A DNA stretch of 64,000 nucleotides from Streptococcus thalassemiae (GTDB lineage Bacteria > Bacillota > Bacilli > Lactobacillales > Streptococcaceae), in assembly GCF_903645285.1 (NCBI RefSeq), contig NZ_CAHJXN010000001.1, forward strand, positions 452,481 to 516,480. Direction: 5' to 3'. Below the pieces are notes generated by a model. The model saw only the letters and a list, made by a program, of their open reading frames with translations, was not told where the DNA came from and ran no database searches. Numbering within the stretch: the stretch's first letter is position 1; every line of letters begins with the position of its first letter. The position numbers were made by a program, and so were the translations under genes. Shown in pieces: positions 17,201 through 25,385 of the stretch.

Positions 17201-20200
17201 TACCTTGATCTGCCACTGTGACAGTTGTAGTTTCTGCTCCATTGGCATCAAGAAGCGTTACCGTTCCTTTATCTAGCTCAACAGACTTCTCAACAGTTTC
17301 AACCATAGCACTACCTTTAGTAAAGTTCACAGTGCTAGCGTCTGTATCTGCAGTATCATACTTAATAACTGAAGTCTGGGCTTGTCCTTGCGGTCCAGTT
17401 GTCTCTGAAGCTTCAGAGCTTGGTGTTACTGGAATAACTGTTGGGGTGTAGGTAGCTTCTTTCGTAATGCTTGCAGTTTCATTCTTGGCATTTTTAACAG
17501 TCGCAGTTGCTTCAACTTTGATGGCATCTGGTGTTCCCTTATACGCACCATCTGGTTGGAAGGTTACTTTACCTGTCGTTGAATCAATTGTATACCTACC
17601 AACTGATTGAACAACTACAGATGTTTCATCTGTCGCTTGGCCTGTAGTTGGATCCACAAGTTTATAGCCTGTGATAGTCGTTGTTGCTTCTGCTCCATTT
17701 GACAAGGCAAAGGTTGGAGTTCCTTCTTGTTCTGCCCCTTGAATATCTTTCGATGTCACATCAGTCGACGTTAGAGAAACTGGAGTAACTGTCGGAGTGT
17801 AGGTAGCGGTTGAGGTTTCACCATTTGAGTCCGTTGCTTGAACAGTAACACCTGTTCCCTTCTTTTTATATGATGGATCTGGTACGAAGGTCACAAGACC
17901 TGTTGTTGGTTCAATTGTGTATGTTCCTTCATTTGCAATTGTAACACTAGTAGTTGGTTGCATCGTTGATGGATCAAGCAACTGACGTGTTGCAATCGTT
18001 ACTGATGGATCTGATGTTTCAAATCCTGGTGTTCCACTTTGAGTAGCCCCTTGAATACCAGTCGATGTGGCATCTTCAGATGTCATGGTCACAGCTGTTA
18101 CCGTTGGAGTGTAAGTCGTTGTTGTCGCTGTTCCGTTGTCATCCTTCACTTGAACTGTTACTGGAGTTGCCTTTCCTACGAAACTTGAAAGAGGTTGGAA
18201 GGTGATGGTGTTGGTGTCTTTGTTTAGACTGTAGGTACCTTGATTGGCCACTGTGACAGTTGTAGTTTCTGCTCCATTGGCATCAAGAAGCGTTACCGTT
18301 CCCTTATCTAACTCAACAGACTCCTCAACATTTTCAACCATAGCACTACCTTTAGTAAAGTTCACAGTGCTAGCGTCTGTATCTGCAGTGTCATACTTAA
18401 TAACTGAAGTCTGGGCTTGTCCTTGCGGCCCAGTTGTCTTAGAAGCTTCAGAGCTTGGAGTTACTGGAATAACTGTTGGGGTGTAGGTAGCTGTCGCAGT
18501 TGCAGTGAGTGGGTTGCCAGTAGTATCATTAGAAAATGTTACTGTCAAACGTACTGTAACTGCTGGTGCTTCCCCTGTAAAGTCTTTTTCAGGAGTGAAA
18601 GTGACCAATCCTGTATCTTTATCAATCTTGTAAGTACCTATTGTCTTACCATCTTTTGTAGCCGTTACAGAGCCATCTATCGCTCCTTCAAGGCTATAGA
18701 GTTTTGTTCCCTGATCAATCTTTTTCTCAGTTTCGACATCTGTTTTAAACTCAAATGTTAGGTCACCTGTTTGTGGTTCCCCTTGAATAGCCAATGATTT
18801 CGTAGGTTGACCCTCTATATCCATAGGAGTAACAGTAATAGTGTAGACTGTTCTTGCCGTGGATGTGTTTGCACCATGATCTGTACCCGCTGTTGTCTCA
18901 CCCACGTTTGTCTCATCTACTAGATTAGTATTACTATCCATAACATCTACTGTAACCGTATAAACACCAACTTCTGTCAATTTTAAGCTTGTTGCATCTG
19001 GGTAATTATGAGCATCACCAGTCTTTGTGTAAGATGCAACCACCCCACCATTTGGATCAGTTACTGTAATAGTTGTTATCTTGGTATTGTGACTAGTCTT
19101 GAAAGTTTTCTCAGCATCACTTGTAGATGGAAGTGAGTCATCTTCTGCATCAGCTACTGTCACATGAGCATCAGTTGTTACCGTACTTACTCCGTCCAAA
19201 CTGCGATCTACTAAGTCTACAGTTGTATTCATCTTAGTTGTATAAGAAGTAGAAGTAACAGTTGGTTTTCTATTGATAATCGTAGCTTCGTCCGTTGATT
19301 CTGCTGTAGTAGCCTTAACCACACCAGAAAATCCTGATGAAGTAGATACTTCCCAATGATCATCATCTGTCTTTGTAGCTGTCACTACTGACTGATCCGA
19401 TGACGACCATGTGTTCGTAGCTTTATCGTAAGAAACTGTTACATAGGTTCCATTCCCCACTGTTGTAGCTAAGGTATTTTCTCTCGCATAGACTGTTTCT
19501 TTACGAGTCACATCATTAACTGCCGTAACCTTTCCTGTAGCATCATAACTACGGTTATAGGCATAAATATAGAACTTGATAGAGCCATCCGCTTGCACAG
19601 AGGTGTAAACTTCTCTATTCGTTACATCATAAGTACCATCTCCGTGATCGGTTCTAACAGTCGCATATTCAGCTGGTAGTTCCCAACGTCCACTTGTTTT
19701 ATTCAAGGTTGCAACATGTGACGAGTTATCATTATCTTGGAGTGTGACAGATGAACGCATCAAGGATGCTGTAACAGCTTCTGTTTTAGCATAAACAGAT
19801 ATCTTATTTACACCAGCTGTTGCTGTCATTTCACTTGTAACTTTTAATTTAAATTGTTCACCAACTGTTCCGACTAATTCACCAGCTGTCACTGCTGTAT
19901 TTGTAGTTCCCTCCGCGGCAACATACCACTTGCCTTCTCTATTTTCAAGTGCTGTGACACTTCCATCAGGCATGGTCACCTTGGCATAGGTAGCTCCTTT
20001 AGAGATAGTCACTGGGACTTCTGTTCCATATGCAGCAATGTTGAGGACATCAATTTTAGGTGCTACCTTAACTGTGATACCTGCATGGGTTTCTTGCCCC
20101 TGGGTTGTCCAACCATTCGCACCTGTTGGCTGGTTCCAGTCCTTAGCATAGGCTGTAACATAATAAATACCAGCTTCCGTTGGAGTCCCACTAATCAAAG

Positions 20201-22217
20201 CCTTCCCTGTATAACCCGTAGTCGCACCGTCAGGACTAGTTAAGGTTTTATTTCCATCTAAGGCATAGGTCAATCCCGGAATCTCTGTATCCACGGCACG
20301 AGCTGTTCCAGTAGCTGTCACAATATTACCCGAGATTCCTGTAGTACTTGGCCCATATTGATTACGGACTGTAACATCTGTCCCATCTGCTAGCGTATAG
20401 CTAACATTAGCACCGCCAGACATGGCACGAGAACCTGAAGTATCTGAGTAGTGGATATCAATACTATTTGTAGAGTGACCTTGTTCATTGGTAAAGCTAC
20501 TTTCACCAACCTTTCCTTCAAAGACCTCTCCATTGGTTCCAATGTTTGGTGGAGTTGTGTCTTGCCAACCGATCCAACCCCCACGAAGATTTCGGTATAC
20601 TGCACGTACAGTAGCATTGGTTTGGGTATTGGTATAGGTCACATACATCCGCGTATCATATACCCCATTTGCCAGACCATCTGTCACAATCTTCCCCTGA
20701 ATAGTATCTGTAGCTGCATTATAGGTTAAACCTGTTGGTAAGTTTGTCGGCTCTACCTTTGAGACCACCCAGCCAGCTGTGGCTGCTTTCTCTGTCACAC
20801 TAAATCGTCCCTTGATCTTTTCGATATAGACACGGTCAGTACCTTGCTCATAAACATAATGATAGATGTGGGTTGCAAGGTATTCATATCCTCCTCCTGC
20901 ACCAAAAACTACATTATTATACGTTGAAATTCTTGACCCATCTGCACGGAGTTTTCCTTTCCAGAGGGGAGCTTCTGCAGCCAAGGCTTCTGCTTGTTCC
21001 TTAGTTAGAGGAAAATCCACTCGACCTTTATTATTATTTCCGGAACCTGAGTTACCAGGATTCGTGTCGGTCCCTGTCCGTTGGTGAGAGTATACGACTG
21101 CTTCCAGAGTCGTAATATCTCCACTGATTCTATCAGTTGAGACATCTCCGTTTGTAGCGGCAGTTGCACCAAAGGTATAGATATCCTTACCTGTTGCAGA
21201 GGCTTCTGTTGTAGCTGTTGAAACTATCTTATAAGTGCCATCTCCCTGCGGAATGGATATATAATCTTTGGCATTTGGTTGTACAATTACACCACCGGCA
21301 GGAGGCGTATCAGCCAAGGAAACAGAAAATTCTTCTTTGCCTGTTTTACGGAGAGTAACATAGACAGCTTCAATAGAGGACTGTAATTCTGCCATAGATT
21401 GGTTAAGGGCTTGAGCACTCGCATCACCATTTGCTAAAGCAGCCTTTGCTTCTGTAATTTTAGCAGTATTGCTGGCTATGGCAGCTCTAATAGCACTCTT
21501 GACATCTTCAGAAAGGCTTGAATCATTTGCTTCTTTTTCCAAAAAACTATTTGCTAAACGATTGGTTACATCCGCCTCTGACACTCGCTTTTCTAACTCT
21601 ACTTTTTCAGATGATTGATTTGTTTCTGCTGTATCGACTTGATTAGCTTGTGCTTGACTAGACGCCTCTGCGATTACAGTAATAGCATTTGTTAGGGCTT
21701 GGACTTGCTGAGCGACCTCTTCTTGACTTGGTTTAGCTTCTAAAACCGCTTGCGCACTTGTCAATGTTTGATTAGCAAAGTCAAGAGCTAGACTGTCTGT
21801 CCCCTTAGTAGCCGACTGGATTGCAGTACGTAAGGTCAAAATTTTCGATTGTAGTTCTGCCTTATCTGCAACTGTTTCTGTAGAGGATTCAGTTGCCGCT
21901 GCTTCGGTATTCTCATCGCTAGCTTGGGATGAGGCAGTATCTTCACCGCCGTCCCTAGTTAGGACTGGTTCTGCGTCATAAGTAGTGGGTTTAGATGAGT
22001 TAGCACCTTGATTAGCACCCTCATCGCCTATGGTCGGTGTTGGAGTAGCTGTTGAAGATAGTTCATTACCTCCTTCTACTTCTGTCGCTGAAACCGCACC
22101 AGCTCCAAGAAACATCAAACCAGCCGCAATTGCCACTGATGCTGCCCCAAAACTATACTTACGAATACCATATCGAAGGTATCTTTCAGTTCTAAAATCT
22201 TGTTGACCTCTCTTCAT
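14295..22217 (-). CDS. giant YSIRK/LPXTG adhesin with CshA-type fibril repeats
   Basis: The 2640-residue surface protein begins with a YSIRK-type signal (RYGIRKYSFGAASVAIA), followed by an Ala/Ser/Thr-rich helical region (about 40-300), a presumed binding region with a cluster of Gly/Tyr residues (about 380-500), Ig/He_PIG-like domains (about 500-1240), CshA-type fibril modules (about 1245-2180) and six MucBP-like repeats of the FKDKEGN...VETKKLPNGD type (about 2180-2490). It ends with a Pro/Thr/Glu wall-spanning segment and the sortase signal LPNTG, a hydrophobic stretch and KKKED. The ATG at 22217 follows AGGAGG by 9 nt. It is probably a fibrillar host- or partner-binding adhesin; the ligand is unknown. 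The leader contains a G9 tract. Confidence 0.93.
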   Translation of the reverse strand: MKRGQQDFRTERYLRYGIRKYSFGAASVAIAAGLMFLGAGAVSATEVEGGNELSSTATPTPTIGDEGANQGANSSKPTTYDAEPVLTRDGGEDTASSQASDENTEAAATESSTETVADKAELQSKILTLRTAIQSATKGTDSLALDFANQTLTSAQAVLEAKPSQEEVAQQVQALTNAITVIAEASSQAQANQVDTAETNQSSEKVELEKRVSEADVTNRLANSFLEKEANDSSLSEDVKSAIRAAIASNTAKITEAKAALANGDASAQALNQSMAELQSSIEAVYVTLRKTGKEEFSVSLADTPPAGGVIVQPNAKDYISIPQGDGTYKIVSTATTEASATGKDIYTFGATAATNGDVSTDRISGDITTLEAVVYSHQRTGTDTNPGNSGSGNNNKGRVDFPLTKEQAEALAAEAPLWKGKLRADGSRISTYNNVVFGAGGGYEYLATHIYHYVYEQGTDRVYIEKIKGRFSVTEKAATAGWVVSKVEPTNLPTGLTYNAATDTIQGKIVTDGLANGVYDTRMYVTYTNTQTNATVRAVYRNLRGGWIGWQDTTPPNIGTNGEVFEGKVGESSFTNEQGHSTNSIDIHYSDTSGSRAMSGGANVSYTLADGTDVTVRNQYGPSTTGISGNIVTATGTARAVDTEIPGLTYALDGNKTLTSPDGATTGYTGKALISGTPTEAGIYYVTAYAKDWNQPTGANGWTTQGQETHAGITVKVAPKIDVLNIAAYGTEVPVTISKGATYAKVTMPDGSVTALENREGKWYVAAEGTTNTAVTAGELVGTVGEQFKLKVTSEMTATAGVNKISVYAKTEAVTASLMRSSVTLQDNDNSSHVATLNKTSGRWELPAEYATVRTDHGDGTYDVTNREVYTSVQADGSIKFYIYAYNRSYDATGKVTAVNDVTRKETVYARENTLATTVGNGTYVTVSYDKATNTWSSSDQSVVTATKTDDDHWEVSTSSGFSGVVKATTAESTDEATIINRKPTVTSTSYTTKMNTTVDLVDRSLDGVSTVTTDAHVTVADAEDDSLPSTSDAEKTFKTSHNTKITTITVTDPNGGVVASYTKTGDAHNYPDATSLKLTEVGVYTVTVDVMDSNTNLVDETNVGETTAGTDHGANTSTARTVYTITVTPMDIEGQPTKSLAIQGEPQTGDLTFEFKTDVETEKKIDQGTKLYSLEGAIDGSVTATKDGKTIGTYKIDKDTGLVTFTPEKDFTGEAPAVTVRLTVTFSNDTTGNPLTATATATYTPTVIPVTPSSEASKTTGPQGQAQTSVIKYDTADTDASTVNFTKGSAMVENVEESVELDKGTVTLLDANGAETTTVTVANQGTYSLNKDTNTITFQPLSSFVGKATPVTVQVKDDNGTATTTTYTPTVTAVTMTSEDATSTGIQGATQSGTPGFETSDPSVTIATRQLLDPSTMQPTTSVTIANEGTYTIEPTTGLVTFVPDPSYKKKGTGVTVQATDSNGETSTATYTPTVTPVSLTSTDVTSKDIQGAEQEGTPTFALSNGAEATTTITGYKLVDPTTGQATDETSVVVQSVGRYTIDSTTGKVTFQPDGAYKGTPDAIKVEATATVKNAKNETASITKEATYTPTVIPVTPSSEASETTGPQGQAQTSVIKYDTADTDASTVNFTKGSAMVETVEKSVELDKGTVTLLDANGAETTTVTVADQGTYSLNKDTNTITFQPLSSFVGKATPVTVQVKDANGTATTTTYTPTVTDVTMTSEDATSTGIQGATQSGTPTFKTSDKSVTVVKHQLISPETNQATDSVTIANEGTYTIEPTTGLVTFVPDPSYKKKGTGVTVQATDSNGETSTATYTPTVTPVSLTSTDVTSKDIQGAEQEGTPTFALSNGAEATTTITGYKLVDPTTGQATDETSVVVQSVGRYTIDSTTGKVTFQPDGAYKGTPDAIKVEATATVKNAKNETASITKEATYTPTVIPVTPSSEASETTGPQGQAQTSVIKYDTADTDASTVNFTKGSAMVETVAKSVELDKGTVTLLDANGAETTTVTVADQGTYSLNKDTNTITFQPLSSFVGKATPVTVQVKDANGTATTTTYTPTVTAVTPTGASSVTEGARGTIQTSPVVFDTPDQDNTTVNFNKGHEKVELDKFTLTLVDKTGKEVKEVVVPGEGTYVLKDGVIEFTPEKDFVGKTSGVTVQVKDVNGKVVSETYTPTVRPVTEFKDTDGNVVSGSTTEDGKVDKKDFPGYRFVETKVDGKGNTTHIYEKVTTTFKDKEGNLITVDKDNNPVKSTEKGEIPAKTIPGYKFVETKKLPNGDIEHIYEKVTTTFKDKEGNLITVDKDNNPVKSTEEGETPAKTIPGYKFVETKKLPNGDIEHIYEKVSTFFKDKEGNEIPNYPSEPGTVDKKDIPEYRFVETKKLPNGDTEHIYEKVSTFFKDKEGKEIPNYPSEPGTVDKKDIPEYRFVETKKLPNGDTEHIYEKVSTFFKDKEGNEIPNYPSEPGTVDKKDIPEYRFVETKKLSNGDTVHVYEKVTPPAPTPSPVPQPNPGKQNTTTWTDENGNPLKPSEPGSKEPGTIPGYEYVKTVTDSNGNIRHIFRKVEMPTPTPVEPTQPAQPVEPATPAIPEQPSKPQMPATPKYVDGQKELPNTGTEANASLAALGLLGVLGGFGLLARKKKED
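16020..18480 (-). repeat. 1.03-kb tandem super-repeat inside the adhesin gene
   Basis: A three-module block (A: PSSEASETTGPQGQAQTS..., B: MTSEDATSTGIQGATQS..., C: SLTSTDVTSKDIQGAEQ...) recurs with a period of about 1035 bp (345 residues). The same sequence around 16036 reappears near 17070 and 18104. The order is A-B-C-A-B-C-A, with near-identical nucleotide sequence and local differences in module B. This indicates recent duplication and a likely target for length variation. Confidence 0.88.
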
Positions 22218-22280
22218 GAGATTCAACCTCCTTGATTTATTTTATTCGTGTTGATTTAAAGCATTAGGGCAAATAAAAAG

Positions 22281-22289
22281 CCCCCCCCC
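22281..22289. repeat. homopolymer tract (C9 on plus, G9 on the adhesin transcript)
   Basis: Nine consecutive C lie on the plus strand, 64 nt upstream of the adhesin ATG and downstream of its predicted promoter, so within the 5' leader. The G run can pair with a downstream GCCC (hairpin GGGC-TTTTTATTT-GCCC). Such tracts change length by slippage. Confidence 0.9.
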
Positions 22290-22362
22290 TTAAATTTTTT
22301 AGTAATATTAAGAGAAGAACATCTTAAAAAAGATTGCTAAATAATTGTACACATTTCAGTTC

Positions 22363-22391
22363 ATTATAGCATTTATATTTGTAGCATTCAA
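22363..22391 (-). promoter_or_regulatory. promoter of the giant adhesin gene
   Basis: The minus strand carries TTGAAT (22386-22391), a 17-nt spacer and TATAAT (22363-22368). The transcription start is expected near 22356, giving a leader of about 140 nt that contains the G9 tract. The remaining 22392-22563 is AT-rich without recognisable genes. Confidence 0.75.
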
Positions 22392-22563
22392 GTATTATAA
22401 CTGGTAATTATTGAGTTTGAATGAGTGTTTTTTAATTTTATTAGAGATTTTTCTATTTTTCATTAACGATGATCAATGCTTTAGTATAAAACCAATTTAA
22501 ATACGCTTAAAGAGTATTGTATTAAAACACGTGACTCTAAGAATAACAGCAGTAACTTAAATT

Positions 22564-22669
22564 TATACTCTTCGAAAATCTCTTCAAACCACGTCAGCTT
22601 CACCTTGCCGTACTCAAGTACAGCCTGCGGCTAGCTTCCTAGTTTGCTCTTTGATTTTCATTGAGTATT
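22564..22669 (+). repeat. BOX element lacking boxB (A-C)
   Basis: Plus-strand boxA (TATACTCTTCGAAAATCTC...) joins directly to boxC (CTGCGGCTAGCTTCCTAG... to CATTGAGTATTA) with no boxB unit. It lies between the adhesin promoter and the rplA terminator. Confidence 0.93.
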
Positions 22670-22694
22670 ACCTTACAAGAAGATATTTTGAAAT

Positions 22695-22730
22695 CAAAAA
22701 AAGTTGAGACATAGCGTCTTCAACTTTTTT
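22695..22730 (-). terminator. terminator of the rplK-rplA operon
   Basis: On the minus strand AAAAAAGTTGAAGAC pairs with GTCTCAACTTTTTT around a CGCTAT loop, ending in a T run, shortly after the rplA stop. Confidence 0.88.
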
Positions 22731-22749
22731 ACATTACTTTAACTACTGA

Positions 22750-23439
22750 TTAAAGTGAGTTTACGTCAACTTTGATACCAACACCTTGAGTAGTTGTGAT
22801 AGTCAAGTTTGTTACGTAAGTTCCTTTAGCTGTAGCTGGTTTTGCTTTTTGAATTGTTTCGTTGAAAGCTTTGAAGTTTTCAACCAATTTTTCAGCTTCA
22901 AATGATACTTTACCGATGATTGCTTGAACGTTACCTGCACGGTCAGCACGGTAAGTAATTTTACCACCTTTAGACTCTTCAACTGCTTTAGCAACATCCA
23001 TTGTTACAGTACCAGTTTTAGGGTTTGGCATCAAGTTACGTGGTCCAAGGACACGTCCAAGACGTCCAACAAGAGCCATCATGTCAGGTGTAGCGATAAC
23101 TACGTCGAAGTCCAACCAACCATCGTTGATTTTAGCAACAAGGTCATCTTCACCAACAAAGTCTGCACCAGCAGCTTTTGCTTCTTCAGCTTTTGCACCA
23201 CGTGCGAAAACAAGAACGCGTGAAGTTTTACCTGTACCGTTTGGCAATACCATTGCTCCACGGATTTGTTGGTCAGCTTTTTTAACGTCGATGTTCAAGT
23301 TGTAAGCAACTTCTACAGTTGCGTCAAATTTTGCAAAGTTAGTTTCTTTTGCAAGTGCTACAGCTTCTTCTACGCTGTATGCTTTTGTGCTGTCGATTTT
23401 CTCAAGAGCAGCACGAAGTTGTTTGCTTTTTTTAGCCAT
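22750..23439 (-). CDS. rplA: 50S ribosomal protein L1
   Basis: The 229-residue protein has the L1 signature region around [16 protein letters not shown] and the N-terminal [15 protein letters not shown]. It binds 23S rRNA at the L1 stalk and, in many bacteria, represses its own operon by binding the mRNA. AAGGAG lies 8 nt before the ATG. It follows rplK after an unusually long 207-nt spacer with inverted repeats. Confidence 0.98.
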
Positions 23440-23646
23440 TTTCTATTCTCCTTGTAAGTGGTTCAATCGATTTTCATCTCCCACGTCACTCCTCGAAATG
23501 ATGAAGTCTTGCGGGTTTTCAGTCTATTACTTTCTTTTTCCTACGGCCTTAAGTTCCCTTGCTGTACCCAAGTACAAGCATCAGTCACTTGCCTAGTATG
23601 AAAAGTAACTAATAGACTGCTGTGAGATTTTCTACTGTGTTATTGA
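23440..23646 (-). promoter_or_regulatory. structured rplK-rplA intercistronic region
   Basis: On the mRNA strand CAGTCTATTA near the rplK stop is complementary to TAATAGACTG about 90 nt later. The segment between contains a hairpin built on CTTGTAC...GTACAGCAAG. This could fold into a three-way structure just ahead of rplA. A role in L1 autoregulation or transcript processing is an inference. Confidence 0.45.
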
Positions 23647-24072
23647 TTAGTCAACAACAGTGAATCCCATAGAACGAGCAGTACCTTCGATCATACGCAT
23701 TGCAGACTCTACGTTTGCTGCGTTCAAATCTGGCATCTTAGTTTCTGCAATTTCTTGTACTTGTGCACGAGTAACTGTAGCAACTTTAGTTTTGTTAGGT
23801 GTACCTGATCCTTTTTCAACACCTGCAGCTTTTTTCAAAAGAACAGCAGCTGGTGGTGTTTTAGTGATGAAAGTAAATGATTTATCTTCGTAAACTGAGA
23901 TAACAACTGGAATGATCATACCAGCTTGGTCAGCTGTACGAGCGTTGAACTCTTTTGTGAATCCCATGATGTTGATACCAGCTTGACCAAGAGCAGGTCC
24001 AACTGGTGGAGCTGGTGTAGCTTTACCAGCAGGGATTTGCAATTTTACAAGTTTTTCGACTTTTTTAGCCAT
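23647..24072 (-). CDS. rplK: 50S ribosomal protein L11
   Basis: The 141-residue protein has [21 protein letters not shown] and the C-terminal rRNA-binding domain with [12 protein letters not shown] and GTARSMGF, all diagnostic of L11. It is part of the GTPase-associated centre and needed for stringent-response activation by RelA-type enzymes. It has a strong AAAGGAGG ribosome site and its own promoter. Confidence 0.98.
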   Translation of the reverse strand: MAKKVEKLVKLQIPAGKATPAPPVGPALGQAGINIMGFTKEFNARTADQAGMIIPVVISVYEDKSFTFITKTPPAAVLLKKAAGVEKGSGTPNKTKVATVTRAQVQEIAETKMPDLNAANVESAMRMIEGTARSMGFTVVD

Positions 24073-24127
24073 TTTTAAATCCTCCTTTGTGGTTTTGGCG
24101 GTAATTAGAGATTTTTACCTCCCACAA

Positions 24128-24178
24128 GTATGTTTTTCACATACCCATCTATTATACACTATTTATCTGGAATTGCAA
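24128..24178 (-). promoter_or_regulatory. rplK promoter and leader hairpin
   Basis: The minus strand carries TTGCAA (24173-24178), a 16-nt spacer and TATAAT (24151-24156). A perfect small hairpin GTATGT-GAAAA-ACATAC (24128-24144) lies at the start of the roughly 70-nt leader and may stabilise the mRNA or take part in control. Confidence 0.7.
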
Positions 24179-24194
24179 GAGAAAAGTTTATTTT

Positions 24195-24911
24195 TTAATC
24201 GACGTAATCTCCGCCTTCAAAGCCATAGTATTCTTCCAAACTGAGACCACTCTCAGCAATTTCTTTAGCTTCTTTTCCGACATAACGAAGGTGCCATTCC
24301 TCAGCCATATAGCCTGTTTCTTTTTCCTTACCTTTGAGATAACGGACAACAAAGCCATAATCAGCAGCATGATCCAAGAGCCATTGAGCCGCTTTTTCTT
24401 CTGTTACTAAATCACCATCAGTCCCAATAACATCAAAGGCCAAGCCAGTTTGGTGTTCGCTATAGCCAGGACGAGCAGAGTAACGGTCAGCTGCTGCTTT
24501 CCCATCTTGATTAACATAATCTTGGTAGAGCTTGGTCTGAGTTTCATAACTTCTAAAACCACTATAATGATCACTAATTGGGAAACCTGCCTCTTGCATC
24601 GCTTTGATGAGTTTAACCAACTCAGCCTTGGCTGTTGGATTTTCCCCTGGATTGTAGTCTTTTGACAATGGGTAGTGTTTGTTGGCTACGATGATTTCAT
24701 CGTATTTTCCTTGGATGCTGTAGTAGTCTCCTTTATTGACCACTTCTGCTTTCTTCTGGGCAGCTCCTTGAGACTTACTTCCTACTGTTCCATCAGCTTT
24801 GGCTGTCTGTTCTGTCTTAGCTTCTCCATCTTCATTTTTTGCTTTTTCTTGTGAACAAGCTGCTAGACTCAAGGCTAGCAAGGCTGTCAAGATAAGGTAT
24901 CTTTTTTTCAT
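24195..24911 (-). CDS. ldcB: L,D-carboxypeptidase lipoprotein LdcB/DacB
   Basis: The 238-residue lipoprotein has lipobox LAAC (Cys19), a flexible Lys/Glu/Gln linker and a VanY-type zinc peptidase domain. Metal ligands His153 and Asp160 (SEHQTGLAFD) and His207 with the catalytic Glu204 (EEWHLRY) are all present. The pneumococcal enzyme trims tetrapeptide stems of peptidoglycan to tripeptides and is needed for normal septation. It starts 2 nt after the HIT gene with AAAGGAG 8 nt upstream, so it is the last gene of an M42 peptidase-HIT-ldcB operon. Confidence 0.95.
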   Translation of the reverse strand: MKKRYLILTALLALSLAACSQEKAKNEDGEAKTEQTAKADGTVGSKSQGAAQKKAEVVNKGDYYSIQGKYDEIIVANKHYPLSKDYNPGENPTAKAELVKLIKAMQEAGFPISDHYSGFRSYETQTKLYQDYVNQDGKAAADRYSARPGYSEHQTGLAFDVIGTDGDLVTEEKAAQWLLDHAADYGFVVRYLKGKEKETGYMAEEWHLRYVGKEAKEIAESGLSLEEYYGFEGGDYVD

Positions 24912-24913
24912 TT

Positions 24914-25384
24914 CTACTCCTTTATTTCTAATAGGTTATCTACTTCTGACGATAAACATTCGACTAATCTTTTAATCTCATCCGTTTTTACTTGGTATGT
25001 TTCTGCTGTCATTTCTTCAAAGGGAACCCACCAGACTGGACCACGACCTTTAAGACCGTGGCCATTCATATCACCTGTCCGTCGTGGAAACAGATGCCAA
25101 TGAAGATGGGCATCGCCATTTCCTAGCAGTTCGATATTCATTTTCTCAGCAGCAAATGCCTTGGCAACTGCCTCTTGGACTAGACTCATTTCTTCGAGAA
25201 AACGGAGTCTTGTTTCCTTTTTCAAATGGTGCAATTCGGTGACATGTTCCTTGGCTAGAAAGAGACTATAGCCTGCAAAATACTGGTGGTCTCCAACCAC
25301 AAGATAGCCTGTTTCCAACTCTTTGACAAAATAGGGATTTTCTCCCTTCTTGATGAGCTCAATTCTCTGGCAAATCAAACACAT
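24914..25384 (-). CDS. HIT-family nucleotide-binding protein
   Basis: The 156-residue protein has the histidine triad HLHWHLFPRR and a zinc-like CLIC pair at the N-terminus. HIT proteins hydrolyse or transfer nucleotides such as AMP conjugates or dinucleoside polyphosphates; the exact substrate is unknown. It starts 1 nt after the M42 peptidase stop and ends 2 nt before ldcB. The ribosome site is weak, consistent with coupling. Confidence 0.93.
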   Translation of the reverse strand: MCLICQRIELIKKGENPYFVKELETGYLVVGDHQYFAGYSLFLAKEHVTELHHLKKETRLRFLEEMSLVQEAVAKAFAAEKMNIELLGNGDAHLHWHLFPRRTGDMNGHGLKGRGPVWWVPFEEMTAETYQVKTDEIKRLVECLSSEVDNLLEIKE

Positions 25385-25385
25385 A

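Noticed and set aside
14700..18480. Direct repeats considered as a CRISPR array
   Set aside because: The repeats are long, in frame and coding, with no short spacers and no cas genes nearby.
16183..18486. Three nearly identical ~77-residue plus-strand frames inside the adhesin gene
   Set aside because: They are antisense copies of the same repeat module A; they recur only because the sense repeat recurs.
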